DNA of 64,000 nt from an uncultured Bacteroidales bacterium (GTDB taxonomy: Bacteria; Bacteroidota; Bacteroidia; Bacteroidales; Paludibacteraceae), in assembly GCA_944321895.1 (NCBI GenBank), contig CALUNA010000009.1, positions 46,263 through 110,262 of the forward strand, read 5' to 3'. Position numbers and translations under genes: made by a program. Below are positions 38,978-49,474 of this stretch, piece after piece. The notes beneath the pieces were generated by a model, which was not told where the DNA came from, did not search any database, and worked only from the letters and a program-made list of their open reading frames with translations. Position 1 is the first letter of the stretch. The number at the start of each line of letters is the position of its first letter.

Positions 38978-39676
38978 GTGGAAGTCAACGGAAAGAATAC
39001 TGAGAAAAAACGTATCGGATATGCCATGTATATTCCGGGCGGCATCGTTTTGGCATTGTTGCTGTGCTTCCTGCTCGAAAAGGGAATGGACTGGGACTTT
39101 ACAAGAGCCGGCATATTCCCGCGAGAAGCCAAAGGACTGACAGGAATTGCGTTACACGGATTTATCCATGCAAATTGGAGCCATCTGTTCAGCAATTGTT
39201 TGTCACTGTTTGTTTTGAGTTCTTTTTTGTGTTATTTTTACACCCCGTTAGACATCAGGATTCTGTTGCTGTCATACTTGGGGAGCGGTATCCTGCTCTG
39301 GGTTTTCGGACGCCCCTGCTGGCATATCGGCGCAAGCGGATTGGTCTACGCACTATGCTTCTTCCTGTTCTTCAGCGGCATATTCCGCAGGCATATCCCA
39401 CTGATAGCCGTTTCGCTAATCGTGGTTTTCCTGTACGGAAATATCGTCTGGCACATGGTCCCATGGCAATGGAACGACCCCGTTTCATGGGAAGGACATC
39501 TGAGCGGCGGAATAACAGGCACAATAGTAGCTGTCTGCTACAGAAAACAAGGCCCGCAAAAACCTGTCATGGAAGAGGATGAAGATGAGGATGAAGCAGC
39601 AGAAGACAACAACAACGAACAAACGGAGAATGCACATACGGAAGGAAACGGACAATTGGAAACAAAAAGAAAATAA
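38978..39676 (+). CDS. Rhomboid-family intramembrane serine protease
   Basis: The 232-residue protein has about six membrane helices. The catalytic Ser is in WHIGASGLVYALCFF (GxSG) and the catalytic His in WEGHLSGGITGT. It cleaves membrane-embedded substrates. The C-terminal 45 residues are an acidic, Asp/Glu- and Asn-rich tail outside the fold. Start is the GTG at 38978; an ATG at 39026 is an alternative that would remove 16 residues before the first helix. Confidence 0.9.
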   Translation: MEVNGKNTEKKRIGYAMYIPGGIVLALLLCFLLEKGMDWDFTRAGIFPREAKGLTGIALHGFIHANWSHLFSNCLSLFVLSSFLCYFYTPLDIRILLLSYLGSGILLWVFGRPCWHIGASGLVYALCFFLFFSGIFRRHIPLIAVSLIVVFLYGNIVWHMVPWQWNDPVSWEGHLSGGITGTIVAVCYRKQGPQKPVMEEDEDEDEAAEDNNNEQTENAHTEGNGQLETKRK

Positions 39677-39723
39677 AAATATACAATACACCCCGAAACC
39701 GGACCAATAAGGTTTTGGCACAA

Positions 39724-40713
39724 ATGGAAACGGACAATATGGACACGAACACCAACAATGAAATGAACTTATGGGATCTGATAATCCTTTTTTTCAAGGC
39801 AGTCAAGAAATTCTTCATCCGGCTGGCAAATGCCATTGGCAACATGTTGCAACTGACCTTCCAGCATATTACCGTAATTGCCGTTACCGTCTTGATAGGA
39901 TTGCTTGCCGGCTTATTCCTTTCGCGGCCGAGTGCCCGTTTTTACGAAGCGGGAGCATTAGCCTGGCTGAACGGCCCAACCTCACAAATGGTAAAGCAAA
40001 TGAGCAGACAAGTGGAACTGGCTTTCCCCAAAACCGACTCCGAGAACTTGTCATTGGCCACATTGCTGGATATCCCGGATTCAGTCGCACGCAACATCAG
40101 GAAAATAGAATCCTTCCATGTCATCGATTGCCTGAACGACAGCACACCGGACAGAATTGACTTCAAAAACAACCATTCCCTGGAAGACACGCTGAATGTC
40201 ATTTCCAAAAACTACCTGTATTTCAGAATCCAGATCAAGAAGGTTGAACAGTTGCCCGTATATGAAAAAGCGTTTCTGGACTATCTGAACAACAACCCCA
40301 ATATGCAGCAACTATACGCAAACTACAAAACCAACCAGCAACGGACACAACAAATGTACACCACTGAATTGCAGCGCTTGGACAGCTTGGAACAACTAAC
40401 ATACCTCCAGCCCAAAGAACACATAAAGGTACAACCCTACCAAAGTCAGTTCCTGATTGGAGAACAGCGTACCCAGGTTCTGTACAAGGATATGGAAAAG
40501 GTCCTGCTGGCACAACAGAAGTCCACACCCTATTATTCGCTGTGCACCGCACCGGTTGTCTTGCTCGACCACTTCACGGCCAACCCCAATGCCGTAAACA
40601 ACAGAAAAAAGGTTTGCATCATAGGAGTATGTCTGGGATATGTCATCGGATTAATCATCGCATCTTGCATGAAAAATTGGCACAGAATCATTGCTTACCT
40701 GCGCCGCAAATGA
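39724..40713 (+). CDS. Wzz-like chain-length-determinant protein
   Basis: The 329-residue protein has one membrane helix near residues 45-65 (ITVIAVTVLIGLLAGLF) and one at the end (CIIGVCLGYVIGLIIAS). A periplasmic, helix-rich domain of about 225 residues lies between them, with NYKTNQQRTQQMYTTELQRL. This topology fits the Wzz/FepE polysaccharide co-polymerase group, though sequence likeness is weak. It could govern a surface polymer. ATG 39724 is chosen over a TTG nine bases upstream. Confidence 0.6.
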   Translation: METDNMDTNTNNEMNLWDLIILFFKAVKKFFIRLANAIGNMLQLTFQHITVIAVTVLIGLLAGLFLSRPSARFYEAGALAWLNGPTSQMVKQMSRQVELAFPKTDSENLSLATLLDIPDSVARNIRKIESFHVIDCLNDSTPDRIDFKNNHSLEDTLNVISKNYLYFRIQIKKVEQLPVYEKAFLDYLNNNPNMQQLYANYKTNQQRTQQMYTTELQRLDSLEQLTYLQPKEHIKVQPYQSQFLIGEQRTQVLYKDMEKVLLAQQKSTPYYSLCTAPVVLLDHFTANPNAVNNRKKVCIIGVCLGYVIGLIIASCMKNWHRIIAYLRRK

Positions 40714-40720
40714 AACCCGC

Positions 40721-41086
40721 ATGAACAAACGGCTCAACAGCTTCAAATACGCATGGAACGGCATCCGCAAAACCGTGAAAAGCGAACGTAACATGCAAAT
40801 CCATTTGCTGTTCGTCGTGGCTGTCGTTGGATGCGGACTTGTTTTCCACATCAGCCGCATGGAATGGATTGCATGTGTCATTTGTTTCGGAATGGTCATC
40901 AGTGCCGAACTGATAAACACGGCCATTGAAACCATTGTCAACATGGTGTCACCCGAGTGGCAACCACTGGCTGGCAAGGCCAAAGACATTGCGGCAGGAG
41001 CCGTGTTGGCAGCAGCCATATTTGCCGCCATAACAGGAATCATTATCTTCCTGCCCAAATTCATGGAACTCATAAACGCAAGATAA
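40721..41086 (+). CDS. Diacylglycerol/undecaprenol kinase
   Basis: A 121-residue integral membrane kinase. The family motif lies in ISAELINTAIETIVNMV and GKAKDIAAGAVLAAAIF (about residues 60-95), with three hydrophobic segments. It phosphorylates a lipid alcohol at the inner membrane. I take ATG 40721, just past the previous stop; a TTG upstream overlaps that gene. The next gene, comF, starts 6 bp later. Confidence 0.92.
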   Translation: MNKRLNSFKYAWNGIRKTVKSERNMQIHLLFVVAVVGCGLVFHISRMEWIACVICFGMVISAELINTAIETIVNMVSPEWQPLAGKAKDIAAGAVLAAAIFAAITGIIIFLPKFMELINAR

Positions 41087-41092
41087 AACAAC

Positions 41093-41776
41093 ATGAATAT
41101 ATTCCGCCAGCTAACAAATCTGTTCTATCCGGACCTGTGTCTGTGCTGTGGAGAAAACTTGTACGGGCAGGAAGAGTATATTTGTACAAAATGCCTTTGC
41201 GATATTCCGAAAACCAACCTGCACCTGCAACAGGACAACCTGATTGAACAACGTTTCTGGGGAAAAGTACCGGTAGAAAAAGCTACGGCCTTTTTCTTTT
41301 TCGGGAAAGGCTCCCGATACCAGCACCTGCTGCATCTGCTGAAATATAAAGGATACTGCGAAATAGGAACTGTTCTGGGACAATATGCGGCAGCCCACCT
41401 GCTGGAAAACGGGACCTTCCAGAACATTGACGTAATTGTGCCCGTGCCGCTGCATCCCAAAAAACTGCGGAAACGCGGCTACAACCAAAGCGAATACATT
41501 GCCCGCGGACTAAGCAAAGTATTGAACAAACCGTATGACACCGCACATTTGTATCGTGCAAGGGAAAATGCCACACAAACCAAAAAGTCTGTTTTTGAAC
41601 GTTACCAAAACACACTCGGAATATTCGACGTACATCAGCCGGAAGACTTGACTGGCAAACACATTCTTGTCGTCGACGACGTCCTGACAACCGGCTCGAC
41701 ATTGGAAAACTGCCTCAACGAACTGCTCAAAATCCCCCATGTCAGGACAAGCATTTTCACATTGGCCGTAACCTAA
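41093..41776 (+). CDS. ComF-family phosphoribosyltransferase-like protein
   Basis: The 227-residue protein has an N-terminal zinc-finger pattern (CLCCGENLYGQEEYICTKCL) and a C-terminal PRTase fold with the PRPP loop ILVVDDVLTTGSTLENCL. It is related to the competence protein ComF; in non-transformable bacteria the role is unclear. It sits 6 bp after the kinase gene. Confidence 0.9.
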   Translation: MNIFRQLTNLFYPDLCLCCGENLYGQEEYICTKCLCDIPKTNLHLQQDNLIEQRFWGKVPVEKATAFFFFGKGSRYQHLLHLLKYKGYCEIGTVLGQYAAAHLLENGTFQNIDVIVPVPLHPKKLRKRGYNQSEYIARGLSKVLNKPYDTAHLYRARENATQTKKSVFERYQNTLGIFDVHQPEDLTGKHILVVDDVLTTGSTLENCLNELLKIPHVRTSIFTLAVT

Positions 41777-41821
41777 ATTATTTTTACGTTTTCTTATAAT
41801 GCCGGAGTAAAAAAAAAGCAG

Positions 41822-41829
41822 TATATTTG
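41822..41829 (+). promoter_or_regulatory. -7 element for guaB
   Basis: TATATTTG lies 45 bp before the guaB ATG, in an AT-rich gap following comF. Confidence 0.45.
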
Positions 41830-41868
41830 CGTGCAATTATAGTAATACTACAAATCCGTTAAATATAA

Positions 41869-43353
<1,485 letters not shown>

Positions 43354-43376
43354 AACAAACATACACTTTTACAACC

Positions 43377-45371
43377 ATGAATAAAAAAGGATTTATCATA
43401 GGAATCATGGGATTCTTCGGAATCGGAATCTGCCAGGCCGCGACAACCAATGACCCGGTTCTGCTGACCATAGACGGACAACCCGTTTACCAGTCGGAGT
43501 TCGAATACATCTATTCCAAAAACAATACGGAAAATGCCATCGACCCGAAAACAATCGATGAATACATGGAGTTGTTCATAAACTTCAAACTGAAAGTTGC
43601 CGAAGCGGAGGCACAAGGCATCGATACTACCGAAGCATTTGTCAAGGAACTTGCCGGATACAGAAAACAGCTTGCCAAACCATACCTGACCGACAATAAC
43701 GCCATTGATTCACTCATCAAGGAAGCCTATGCACGCAAGCTGAAGGATGTGGAAATGGCACACATAGCCCTCCAGGTACCACGCAACGCAACAGCGGCCG
43801 ACACACTCGCCGTGTATGAAAAAGCCATGCTTGCCAAACAGCGCGTAACAACCGGAATTCCCGTAAAAAAGGGAAGAAAAACCATACAGGAACCTGAACC
43901 CTTCGATGCCGTTGCCAAAGAACTGTCAGACGACCCGAGCGTAGCACAAAACGGAGGATACTTCGGTTGGGTTGCACCGTTCCGCATCGTATATCCGCTT
44001 GAAAACGTCATCTACACAACACCGGTAGGCGAAGTCTCAGACCCGGTACGAAGCCCCTTCGGATACCACATTATCAAAGTCCTGGCCGAACGGCCGAACC
44101 CCGGAGAAATACTCGTCTCGCACATCATGATTATGGCACCGAAAAACGACGGAGCACGGGATGCCGTCGCCAAACACAAAATCGATTCCATATATCAATG
44201 CGTGTTGAACGGTGAAGACTTTGCCGAACTGGCAAAAAAATGCTCCGAAGACAGAGGAACAGCCGCACAGGGAGGAGCACTGCCATGGTTCGGAACAGGA
44301 CAAATGATTCCGGAATTCTCGGACGCCGCATTCGCACTCAAGGAAAAGGGAGATGTGTCCGCACCAATACGCTCTGCCTTCGGATGGCACATCATCAAAC
44401 TGAACGACAAAAGAAAAATTGCATCATTTGAGGAAATAAAGGACGACCTGAAACGAAGTGTTGAACGCGATGAACGCATAAAGGTCGCACAACAATCGTT
44501 CATCAACAAACTCAAGAAAGCATACGGATACCAGGAAAACAAAAACGGACTGGACGACTTTTATCAACTCGCCGGACAATATGCACTGAAAGACTCCGCT
44601 TTCATGAAGGAAGCAGAAAAACTCACCGCTACCTTGTTCTCTTTTGCCGGAAAAACTTATTCACAAGCCGACTTTGCCGCATATCTGGCCAAAAACCCGA
44701 ATTCAGGACAAACAATACCGGGATGCATCATAAATGAAAAATTCAACGCATACGTCGCACAGGAATTGACACAATACGAAAACAGCCAGCTGGAAAACAA
44801 ATACACGGATTTCAGAAACCTTGTCAAGGAATACCACGACGGAATACTGCTCTTTGAAATCAGCAACAGGGAAGTATGGGAACGGGCCTCTACGGACATA
44901 GAAGGAATAACCGGATTCTTTGAAGAAAACCGCAGCAACTATGCCTGGGACAAACCGCACTACAAAGGACATGTCATATACTGCAAGGACAAAGGAACAT
45001 ACAAGGCCGCACGCGCAATAGCCAAAAAAGCGGACAACGATTCCATTGAAAGCTACCTGAACAGACGGCTGAACGACAGTATACAATACGTACAGATCGA
45101 AACAGGACTTTATGTGGAAGGAGACAACCCGGCCATAGACAGATATGTATTCAAAAGCGGAAACTTTGAACCGACCGAAGAATACCCATATGTCTTCGTA
45201 AGCGGCAAACTCTTGAAGAAGTTGCCGGAAACATATACGGATGTCAGAGGATCAGTCACCGCCGACTATCAGGATTTCCTGGAGCAGGCCTGGATTGCCG
45301 AACTTCGCAAAAAGCATGACGTAGTCATCAACGAAGAAACATTCGAAACGATGAGGCAAAAAGAACTATAA
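43377..45371 (+). CDS. Periplasmic peptidyl-prolyl isomerase, SurA/PpiC type
   Basis: The 664-residue protein has a signal peptide (GIMGFFGIGICQA). Two parvulin-like rotamase domains follow. The first ends PVRSPFGYHIIKVLAERP (about 235); the second contains GALPWFGTGQMIPEFSDAAF and SAFGWHIIKLNDKR (about 335). A long helical C-terminal region has unknown function. It likely helps fold outer-membrane proteins, such as the receptors and surface proteins nearby. Confidence 0.9.
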   Translation: MNKKGFIIGIMGFFGIGICQAATTNDPVLLTIDGQPVYQSEFEYIYSKNNTENAIDPKTIDEYMELFINFKLKVAEAEAQGIDTTEAFVKELAGYRKQLAKPYLTDNNAIDSLIKEAYARKLKDVEMAHIALQVPRNATAADTLAVYEKAMLAKQRVTTGIPVKKGRKTIQEPEPFDAVAKELSDDPSVAQNGGYFGWVAPFRIVYPLENVIYTTPVGEVSDPVRSPFGYHIIKVLAERPNPGEILVSHIMIMAPKNDGARDAVAKHKIDSIYQCVLNGEDFAELAKKCSEDRGTAAQGGALPWFGTGQMIPEFSDAAFALKEKGDVSAPIRSAFGWHIIKLNDKRKIASFEEIKDDLKRSVERDERIKVAQQSFINKLKKAYGYQENKNGLDDFYQLAGQYALKDSAFMKEAEKLTATLFSFAGKTYSQADFAAYLAKNPNSGQTIPGCIINEKFNAYVAQELTQYENSQLENKYTDFRNLVKEYHDGILLFEISNREVWERASTDIEGITGFFEENRSNYAWDKPHYKGHVIYCKDKGTYKAARAIAKKADNDSIESYLNRRLNDSIQYVQIETGLYVEGDNPAIDRYVFKSGNFEPTEEYPYVFVSGKLLKKLPETYTDVRGSVTADYQDFLEQAWIAELRKKHDVVINEETFETMRQKEL

Positions 45372-45378
45372 ATAACTC

Positions 45379-45418
45379 AAGAATTCCCTTTATCCAGGAG
45401 GCGATAGAGGGAATTCTT
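45379..45418 (+). terminator. Hairpin between the PPIase and cdd
   Basis: AAGAATTCCCT (45379-45389) pairs perfectly with AGGGAATTCTT (45408-45418). There is no T-run after it, so it may be a weak terminator or an RNA-stability element. Confidence 0.5.
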
Positions 45419-45434
45419 GTCAAAAACGGAAACC

Positions 45435-45923
45435 ATGAACACAATACACATTGACACAGCTGTGCTGCAATGCTCCTACGAAGAATTGTCTGCTACTGAC
45501 AAGCAACTGGTGGATGAAGCCAAACTGCAGGTAAAAAAAGCATATGCACCCTACTCCGGATTCCATGTGGGAGCGGCCATAAGGCTCAAAAACGGACTGA
45601 TCGTAACAGGAAGCAACCAGGAAAACGCAGCATATCCATCCGGACTGTGTGCCGAACGCACAACCATGTTCTATGCCAACGCACAATACCCGGAAACACC
45701 CCTAACCGCCATCGCCATTGCCGCATTCAGCAACGGAGACTTTACGGAAGAACCGGTCTCACCGTGCGGAGCATGCCGACAGGCTCTGCTGGAACCCGAA
45801 ATACGCTTCCAGACGGACATCAAAGTCATTCTGTACGGAAAAAACAACTGCTACATACTCCCAAACATCAAAAGCCTGCTGCCTTTCTGCTTCGGAAAAG
45901 AGAATCTGGAAGCAAACAAATAA
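45435..45923 (+). CDS. cdd: Cytidine deaminase
   Basis: A 162-residue zinc enzyme of pyrimidine salvage. The zinc and catalytic residues are GLCAERTTMFYA (Cys-Ala-Glu) and SPCGACRQALLE (PCxxC), with FHVGAAIRLKNG preceding. A TTG upstream lies in the preceding hairpin, so ATG 45435 is taken as the start. Confidence 0.95.
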   Translation: MNTIHIDTAVLQCSYEELSATDKQLVDEAKLQVKKAYAPYSGFHVGAAIRLKNGLIVTGSNQENAAYPSGLCAERTTMFYANAQYPETPLTAIAIAAFSNGDFTEEPVSPCGACRQALLEPEIRFQTDIKVILYGKNNCYILPNIKSLLPFCFGKENLEANK

Positions 45924-45999
45924 AAAAACAGACCGTTCCATTTGAACATATGCAAAAAAAATCGTAAATTGCGAACGGAAACCAAAAACACACAACCAA

Positions 46000-46383
46000 A
46001 TGGATAAAGTTAAAATCAAACTGGAATATCCATTGCGTTATGCGGCACTCAATGCGCTCTGGAACAGTATCAGCTCCTCTTTCGGACTATGCGGATGGTT
46101 TGCAGACTCCATATCGGTCGAGGGCAACCGCTATGTCTTTTCATGGAACGGAAACGAACAGGCCGCCAAACTCATGCAAATAAAACAAAATGAATGCATC
46201 CGGTTCCAATGGGAGGAAGACAAGGGTACCGACTATTTCTTTGAAATGCGTATCACCATGATTGAACTCACGGGCGATGTCGTACTGGTCATAAGCGACT
46301 TTGCAGAGCCGGCCGACAGAGACGACATTATCATGCTCTGGAACAGGAACATTGACCAGCTTAAACAACGGCTGCGCCTGTAA
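46000..46383 (+). CDS. START-like-domain protein
   Basis: A 127-residue protein whose length and pattern (LEYPLRYAALNALWNSISS, NECIRFQWEEDKGTDYFFEM) fit the SRPBCC/AHSA1 helix-grip fold used to bind hydrophobic ligands. No catalytic residues are apparent. Convergent to lpd, whose stop is 42 bp away. Confidence 0.75.
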   Translation: MDKVKIKLEYPLRYAALNALWNSISSSFGLCGWFADSISVEGNRYVFSWNGNEQAAKLMQIKQNECIRFQWEEDKGTDYFFEMRITMIELTGDVVLVISDFAEPADRDDIIMLWNRNIDQLKQRLRL

Positions 46384-46424
46384 ACAACTCCGGAACAAAA
46401 CAGAAAAACCGAATATCCGCCACA

Positions 46425-47792
46425 CTACCGCACGGCCGGAAAATCGATTCCTGCCTGACACAAGGCCTCTTTCAATATCTCACCGACGGTGGGATGTGCA
46501 AAAACGCTCTGCTTCCATTGGCTTACCGTCAGACGCTGCTCAATGGCCAGAGCTGCAGTGTTAATTATCTCCGACGCGCCGTTGCCCAACAAATGCACGC
46601 CAAGAATACGCCCCGTCTCTGAATGGGCAACTATCTTGCACAAACCGTTCACAGCCTCGTTCTCGGCCACAAAACGACCGGAAAAAGCCAACGGCAACTT
46701 GTACAACCGGAAGGCAATGCCCTTTTCATGCAAACTCTTCTCCGTCTCACCAACTCCGGCCAGCTCAGGGTTCGAATACACTACACCCGGAACAGCATCA
46801 TAGCGCATTTCATCTTTGCCGCCAAGCATTTGAGAAACGGCCACCTCGGCTTCACGCACCGCCGTATGCGCCAACATGGAAAAACCCGTAATATCGCCAG
46901 CCGCATACACATTCGGCAGCGAAGTACGCATCGCGGCATCCACCCGGACACCGGACTTTTCCATTTGCAGATCCAGACAACCCACAGCCGACAAATTCGG
47001 ACGGCGACCCATGCACACAAGAATCTTATCGCCTGACAAGGATTTGTCCTCTCCACCCTGCTCATAAAAGACATCATGTCCGGAAACTGCCTTCAGACGG
47101 GCACCCAGATGAAACGAAATACCACGTTTGGACAAATCCGCACGCAACTGCGCTACCAGCTCGGAATCCATGTTACCCAATACCTCAGGCAACAACTCCA
47201 CCACATCCACATGCAGACCAAGCTCACTGTACAAGACGGCAAACTCCATTCCGACCACACCACCACCGACAATCACCACGCTCGCAGGCAACTCTGTAGA
47301 CGCAAGCGCATCCGAACTGCTCCACACATGCTCCGAAGCAAGACCCGGCAATGACGGACACCAGTTAACGGAACCGGTACACAAAAGCAGGTTCTCCGAC
47401 TCATACGTCTCACCGTTGCACGACACTGTTATGCGACCCGGAGCATAAGCCGAAACAACAGCCGTGCCCTGAACAAGAACGCACCCAGCCGAATTCAGCC
47501 TTGAACGGATACCGGCCTGCAACTTACGGACAACCTTGCCCTTGCGCTGGCTTATCTTACCGTAATCAAACGTAACATCCACGGCAGAAACACCATATCG
47601 GGATGCCTCACACGCGGAAGCATATGTCTTTGCACTGTAAAGCAACGTTTTCGTCGGAATGCAACCCTCGTTCAGACAGGTCCCGCCAATGGCTTTCTGT
47701 TCAAACAAAACAACGGAACGTCCCTGTTCCAATGCACGCTCGGCCGCCGTGTAACCGGCAGGACCTCCACCTATGACAGCAAGAAAATACAT
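46425..47792 (-). CDS. lpdA: Dihydrolipoyl dehydrogenase
   Basis: A 455-residue flavoprotein of the E3 family. The FAD loop is LAVIGGGPAGYTAAERALEQ, the redox disulfide GGTCLNEGCIPTK (about residue 38), NAD-binding VVIVGGGVVGMEFAVLYSEL, the second FAD motif VYAAGDITG, and the C-terminal HPTVGEILKEA with the catalytic His-Glu pair. It reoxidises lipoamide in 2-oxoacid dehydrogenase or glycine cleavage complexes; no such partner genes are in the window. Confidence 0.94.
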   Translation of the reverse strand: MYFLAVIGGGPAGYTAAERALEQGRSVVLFEQKAIGGTCLNEGCIPTKTLLYSAKTYASACEASRYGVSAVDVTFDYGKISQRKGKVVRKLQAGIRSRLNSAGCVLVQGTAVVSAYAPGRITVSCNGETYESENLLLCTGSVNWCPSLPGLASEHVWSSSDALASTELPASVVIVGGGVVGMEFAVLYSELGLHVDVVELLPEVLGNMDSELVAQLRADLSKRGISFHLGARLKAVSGHDVFYEQGGEDKSLSGDKILVCMGRRPNLSAVGCLDLQMEKSGVRVDAAMRTSLPNVYAAGDITGFSMLAHTAVREAEVAVSQMLGGKDEMRYDAVPGVVYSNPELAGVGETEKSLHEKGIAFRLYKLPLAFSGRFVAENEAVNGLCKIVAHSETGRILGVHLLGNGASEIINTAALAIEQRLTVSQWKQSVFAHPTVGEILKEALCQAGIDFPAVR

Positions 47793-47850
47793 AAAGCAGT
47801 AAAGTTTATAAACATGATGTGCAAAAATAAATAATTTCCCGGAAAAACAC

Positions 47851-47858
47851 TATCTTTG
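47851..47858 (+). promoter_or_regulatory. -7 element for the acyltransferase-coaD operon
   Basis: TATCTTTG ends 17 bp before the ATG at 47876; the -33 region is unclear. Confidence 0.5.
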
Positions 47859-47875
47859 CCCTAAAAATACGGACT

Positions 47876-49015
47876 ATGGACAATAATCAATTCGACGAAA
47901 TTCGTTCATACAACGATGCCGAAGCACGGAATGTGTATAAAACACTGGCACAGGAACCCGACTTTCTGAAAGTCCTCCAGTTTGTCATGCCGGGAAAAGT
48001 CGGGGAACTGATTCCAAAACTCCGGAACATGGAGAGCATAGACCGCTTCCAACGGGAGGTCATCTATCCTTTCCTGCTGCAACTGGAACAAGGCACTACA
48101 CAAGGAATCAGCGGAAGCGGATTTGAAAATATCCGGAACGCGGGCCCGTGTATATACATGTCAAACCACCGAGACATTGTCCTGGATTCCACTTTCTTAT
48201 GCAAGGTTTTGATTGAACACAATCTTTCAAGCGTGGAAATTGCCATTGGAGACAACCTGCTGATCTACCCATGGATTACACACTTTGTCCGTGCCAACAA
48301 AAGCTTCATTGTCAAACGCGGTGGGTCACCCCGCGAAATGCTGGCCAATTCCATGCGCCTGTCGGCATATATCAGCCATACCCTGCACGACAAGAAAAGT
48401 TCCATCTGGATAGCACAACGCGAAGGACGCTGCAAGGACTCAAACGACCGGACCCAGGAAAGCCTGCTGAAAATGCTCAGCATGAGCGGAAAAGGACAAT
48501 TCCTGGAAAACATAATGCAACTGAACATCTGCCCTCTGTCCATATCATACGAATACGACCCGTGCGACTACCTGAAAGCAAAGGAGTTCCAGCAAAAACG
48601 CGACAACCCGGAATATAAAAAAACACAACAGGACGACTTGTTGAGCATGCAAACCGGCATCTTGGGCAAAAAAGGACGCATCATGTTCCGCTTTACGCCT
48701 TCCATCAACAACGAACTGGCCGAAATAGCCCGCACAACCACGAACAAGAATGAGCAAATAGAGCTGACGGCCCGCACCATTGACAGACATATACACGCCG
48801 GTTACGAAATTTACAGCGGCAACAAGATTGCCTGCGACATGCTGCTTGGAACAGACCGTTTCGCAAAAGAATACACCGAACAGGAAAAAACGGCTTTCGA
48901 GGCATACATAAAAGGACAATTGGACAAAATACAACTTGAAAACAAGGATGAAGCGTTCCTGCGCCGTAAACTGCTGGAAATGTATGCAAATCCGTTAATC
49001 AACCATCTGAAATGA
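47876..49015 (+). CDS. PlsC-like acyltransferase
   Basis: The 379-residue protein has the acyltransferase motifs YMSNHRDIVLDSTF (an H-x4-D-type motif, here NHRDIVLDS) and IWIAQREGRCKDSNDRTQES. The core lies around 90-230, with a helical C-terminal extension. It resembles the large bacterial 1-acyl-glycerol-3-phosphate acyltransferases, possibly acting on phospholipid or ornithine lipid precursors. Overlaps coaD by four bases. Confidence 0.8.
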   Translation: MDNNQFDEIRSYNDAEARNVYKTLAQEPDFLKVLQFVMPGKVGELIPKLRNMESIDRFQREVIYPFLLQLEQGTTQGISGSGFENIRNAGPCIYMSNHRDIVLDSTFLCKVLIEHNLSSVEIAIGDNLLIYPWITHFVRANKSFIVKRGGSPREMLANSMRLSAYISHTLHDKKSSIWIAQREGRCKDSNDRTQESLLKMLSMSGKGQFLENIMQLNICPLSISYEYDPCDYLKAKEFQQKRDNPEYKKTQQDDLLSMQTGILGKKGRIMFRFTPSINNELAEIARTTTNKNEQIELTARTIDRHIHAGYEIYSGNKIACDMLLGTDRFAKEYTEQEKTAFEAYIKGQLDKIQLENKDEAFLRRKLLEMYANPLINHLK

Positions 49016-49464
49016 AACGTGCCATTTTTCCCGGGTCATTCGACCCCTTCACCATAGGACATTTTTCCATTGTCCAGAGAGGTTTGCAACTGTTCGATGA
49101 AATCATCATCGGCATCGGTGTAAACCAGAACAAGAAAACATTATTCTCAACCGACCAGCGGCTGGAAATGATACGGCAGGCTTTTGCCAATGAACCGCGC
49201 GTCAAAGTGCAGGTCTACAACAGCCTGACTGTCGATTTCGCACAACAGGTGGACGCAGGCTATATCCTGCGCGGACTACGTACCGTTGCCGACTTTGAAT
49301 ACGAACGCTCCATTGCCGACGCCAACAACAAACTGACCGGCATAGAAACCGTAATTCTTTTCACCGAAGCACAGTATGCTTTCATATCCTCCACAACCGT
49401 CCGCGACCTGATAGCATACGGCAAAAGCATACAGGCCATGTTACCCCCGAATGTTCATATCTAA
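49012..49464 (+). CDS. coaD: Phosphopantetheine adenylyltransferase
   Basis: A 150-residue nucleotidyltransferase of CoA synthesis that joins ATP and 4'-phosphopantetheine. Motifs: FPGSFDPFTIGHFSIVQRGL (TxGH) and FISSTTVRDLI (ISSTxVR). Its ATG overlaps the upstream stop (ATGA). Confidence 0.97.
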   Translation: MKRAIFPGSFDPFTIGHFSIVQRGLQLFDEIIIGIGVNQNKKTLFSTDQRLEMIRQAFANEPRVKVQVYNSLTVDFAQQVDAGYILRGLRTVADFEYERSIADANNKLTGIETVILFTEAQYAFISSTTVRDLIAYGKSIQAMLPPNVHI

Positions 49465-49474
49465 ACAATACGAA